Origin: Pachypanchax playfairii
Lineage: Eukaryota; Chordata; Actinopteri; Cyprinodontiformes; Aplocheilidae
NCBI GenBank assembly: GCA_006937955.1
Contig: SSNP01000003.1
Coordinates: 1,393,314 to 1,457,313 of the forward strand
Direction: 5' to 3'
DNA: 64,000 nucleotides
Shown: in pieces, positions 63,431 through 64,000 of the stretch
How positions within the stretch are numbered: the stretch's first letter is position 1
How the letters are laid out: each line of letters begins with the position of its first letter
Notes under the pieces: model-generated
What the model saw: the letters and a program-made list of their open reading frames with translations, nothing else
Told to the model about the DNA's origin: nothing
Databases searched by the model: none
Translations under genes and position numbers: made by a program

Positions 63431-64000
63431 CTTAATTAAATAATTATCACCTGCAGCTGGAAACAAAAAATATTACCTGCCCCCCTGATTTGATTTGGTG
63501 CAGTAAGATGTGAGTTTTTTGGTGATCTGCAGTTAAAAAAGGGAGACGTAAAAAAATAAACATAAAAGACCTCTGAAATTGATGTTTTGGGGACCTGGTT
63601 GTTGCTTTTGCCTCAGAGGAGGAATGTTATCACCCCCAACAAATATAATTACAGGTATTCAAAAGGGCTGACACTTATCTGTCGCCAGGATAAATAGTCC
63701 CGGAGGACACAGAATGGAGAGTGTGTGTGGGGGGGCTTTATGACTTAAACAATTTGCTCATGCGTTATTTATAACATTTATTCTCCCAGATTTGAATGAT
63801 TGTTATTCCGTTTATCTTTTAAAAGGACCTCAGGGAGGAGTTGTGTTCTCTAAGGGAGGAATAGGACACAGTGTTTAGTGGGGGGGTGGGGGGAAGGAAA
63901 ATCGATCCCTTTTATTAGCTTTGAAATAATTAGAAATTGTGCTGGTGTGATTTGAAAAGCGCGTTAATCTGCTAACGAATAGGAGGCAATTTGTGAGCTT
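63431..64000 (+). other. plxna4: presumed start of plxna4 intron 1
   Basis: CG density falls away and G runs appear (63730-63737, 63881-63892). No plexin signal peptide or Sema domain is encoded. If the donor at 63052 is used, this is intronic. Confidence 0.4.

Noticed and set aside
62687..63466. 259-codon minus-strand open frame, the longest in the window
   Set aside because: It spans the CpG-rich promoter block, where stop codons are rare by composition. The translation is Arg/Gly/Lys-rich with no domain, and it crosses the plus-strand donor and a T run.
1..64000. tRNA, rRNA, CRISPR or known microRNA genes
   Set aside because: The only box B-like words lie in SINE-like repeats, there are no spaced direct repeats, and no known microRNA hairpin was recognised.

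Overview
The window looks like nuclear DNA from a teleost fish, probably a spiny-rayed (percomorph) lineage. It is AT-rich and almost wholly non-coding, with many CA/GT microsatellites and homopolymers. It carries decayed hAT, TTAA-flanked and Harbinger-like DNA transposons, non-LTR retrotransposon remnants and tRNA-derived SINE-like pieces of the kind common in fish. There is no sign of bacterial or viral gene organisation.

Only one protein-coding exon can be named with confidence. It lies at about 6.78-6.91 kb on the plus strand and encodes the twin CX9C (CHCH) domain of CHCHD3/MIC19, a MICOS subunit of the mitochondrial inner membrane. About 6.8 kb of intron precedes it. A clean acceptor 1.2 kb downstream could open the terminal exon (one codon, then stop), but this is tentative. 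At the far right (about 62.8-63.4 kb) a CpG-rich block contains a candidate non-coding first exon that ends in a consensus splice donor on the plus strand. In vertebrates the gene downstream of CHCHD3 on the same strand is PLXNA4, whose 5' end is non-coding, so this block is read as the plxna4 promoter and first exon. That reading rests on synteny, not on protein sequence.

The roughly 54 kb between is an intergenic desert. The best-supported elements are: three copies of a TTAA-flanked MITE (10.6, 33.6 and 39.5 kb), the second split by a 572-bp hAT element with an 8-bp target duplication; a degenerate minus-strand LINE reverse transcriptase region (39.9-40.7 kb); a plus-strand LINE 3' remnant (43.3-43.8 kb); a cluster of three unrelated repeats (31.0-32.0 kb); a hAT MITE (57.9-58.3 kb); and an unidentified minus-strand coding-like relic (61.8-62.15 kb). 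Some unique stretches, such as 41.29-41.46 kb with two inverted octamer motifs, could be regulatory elements. No new multi-gene system was found.
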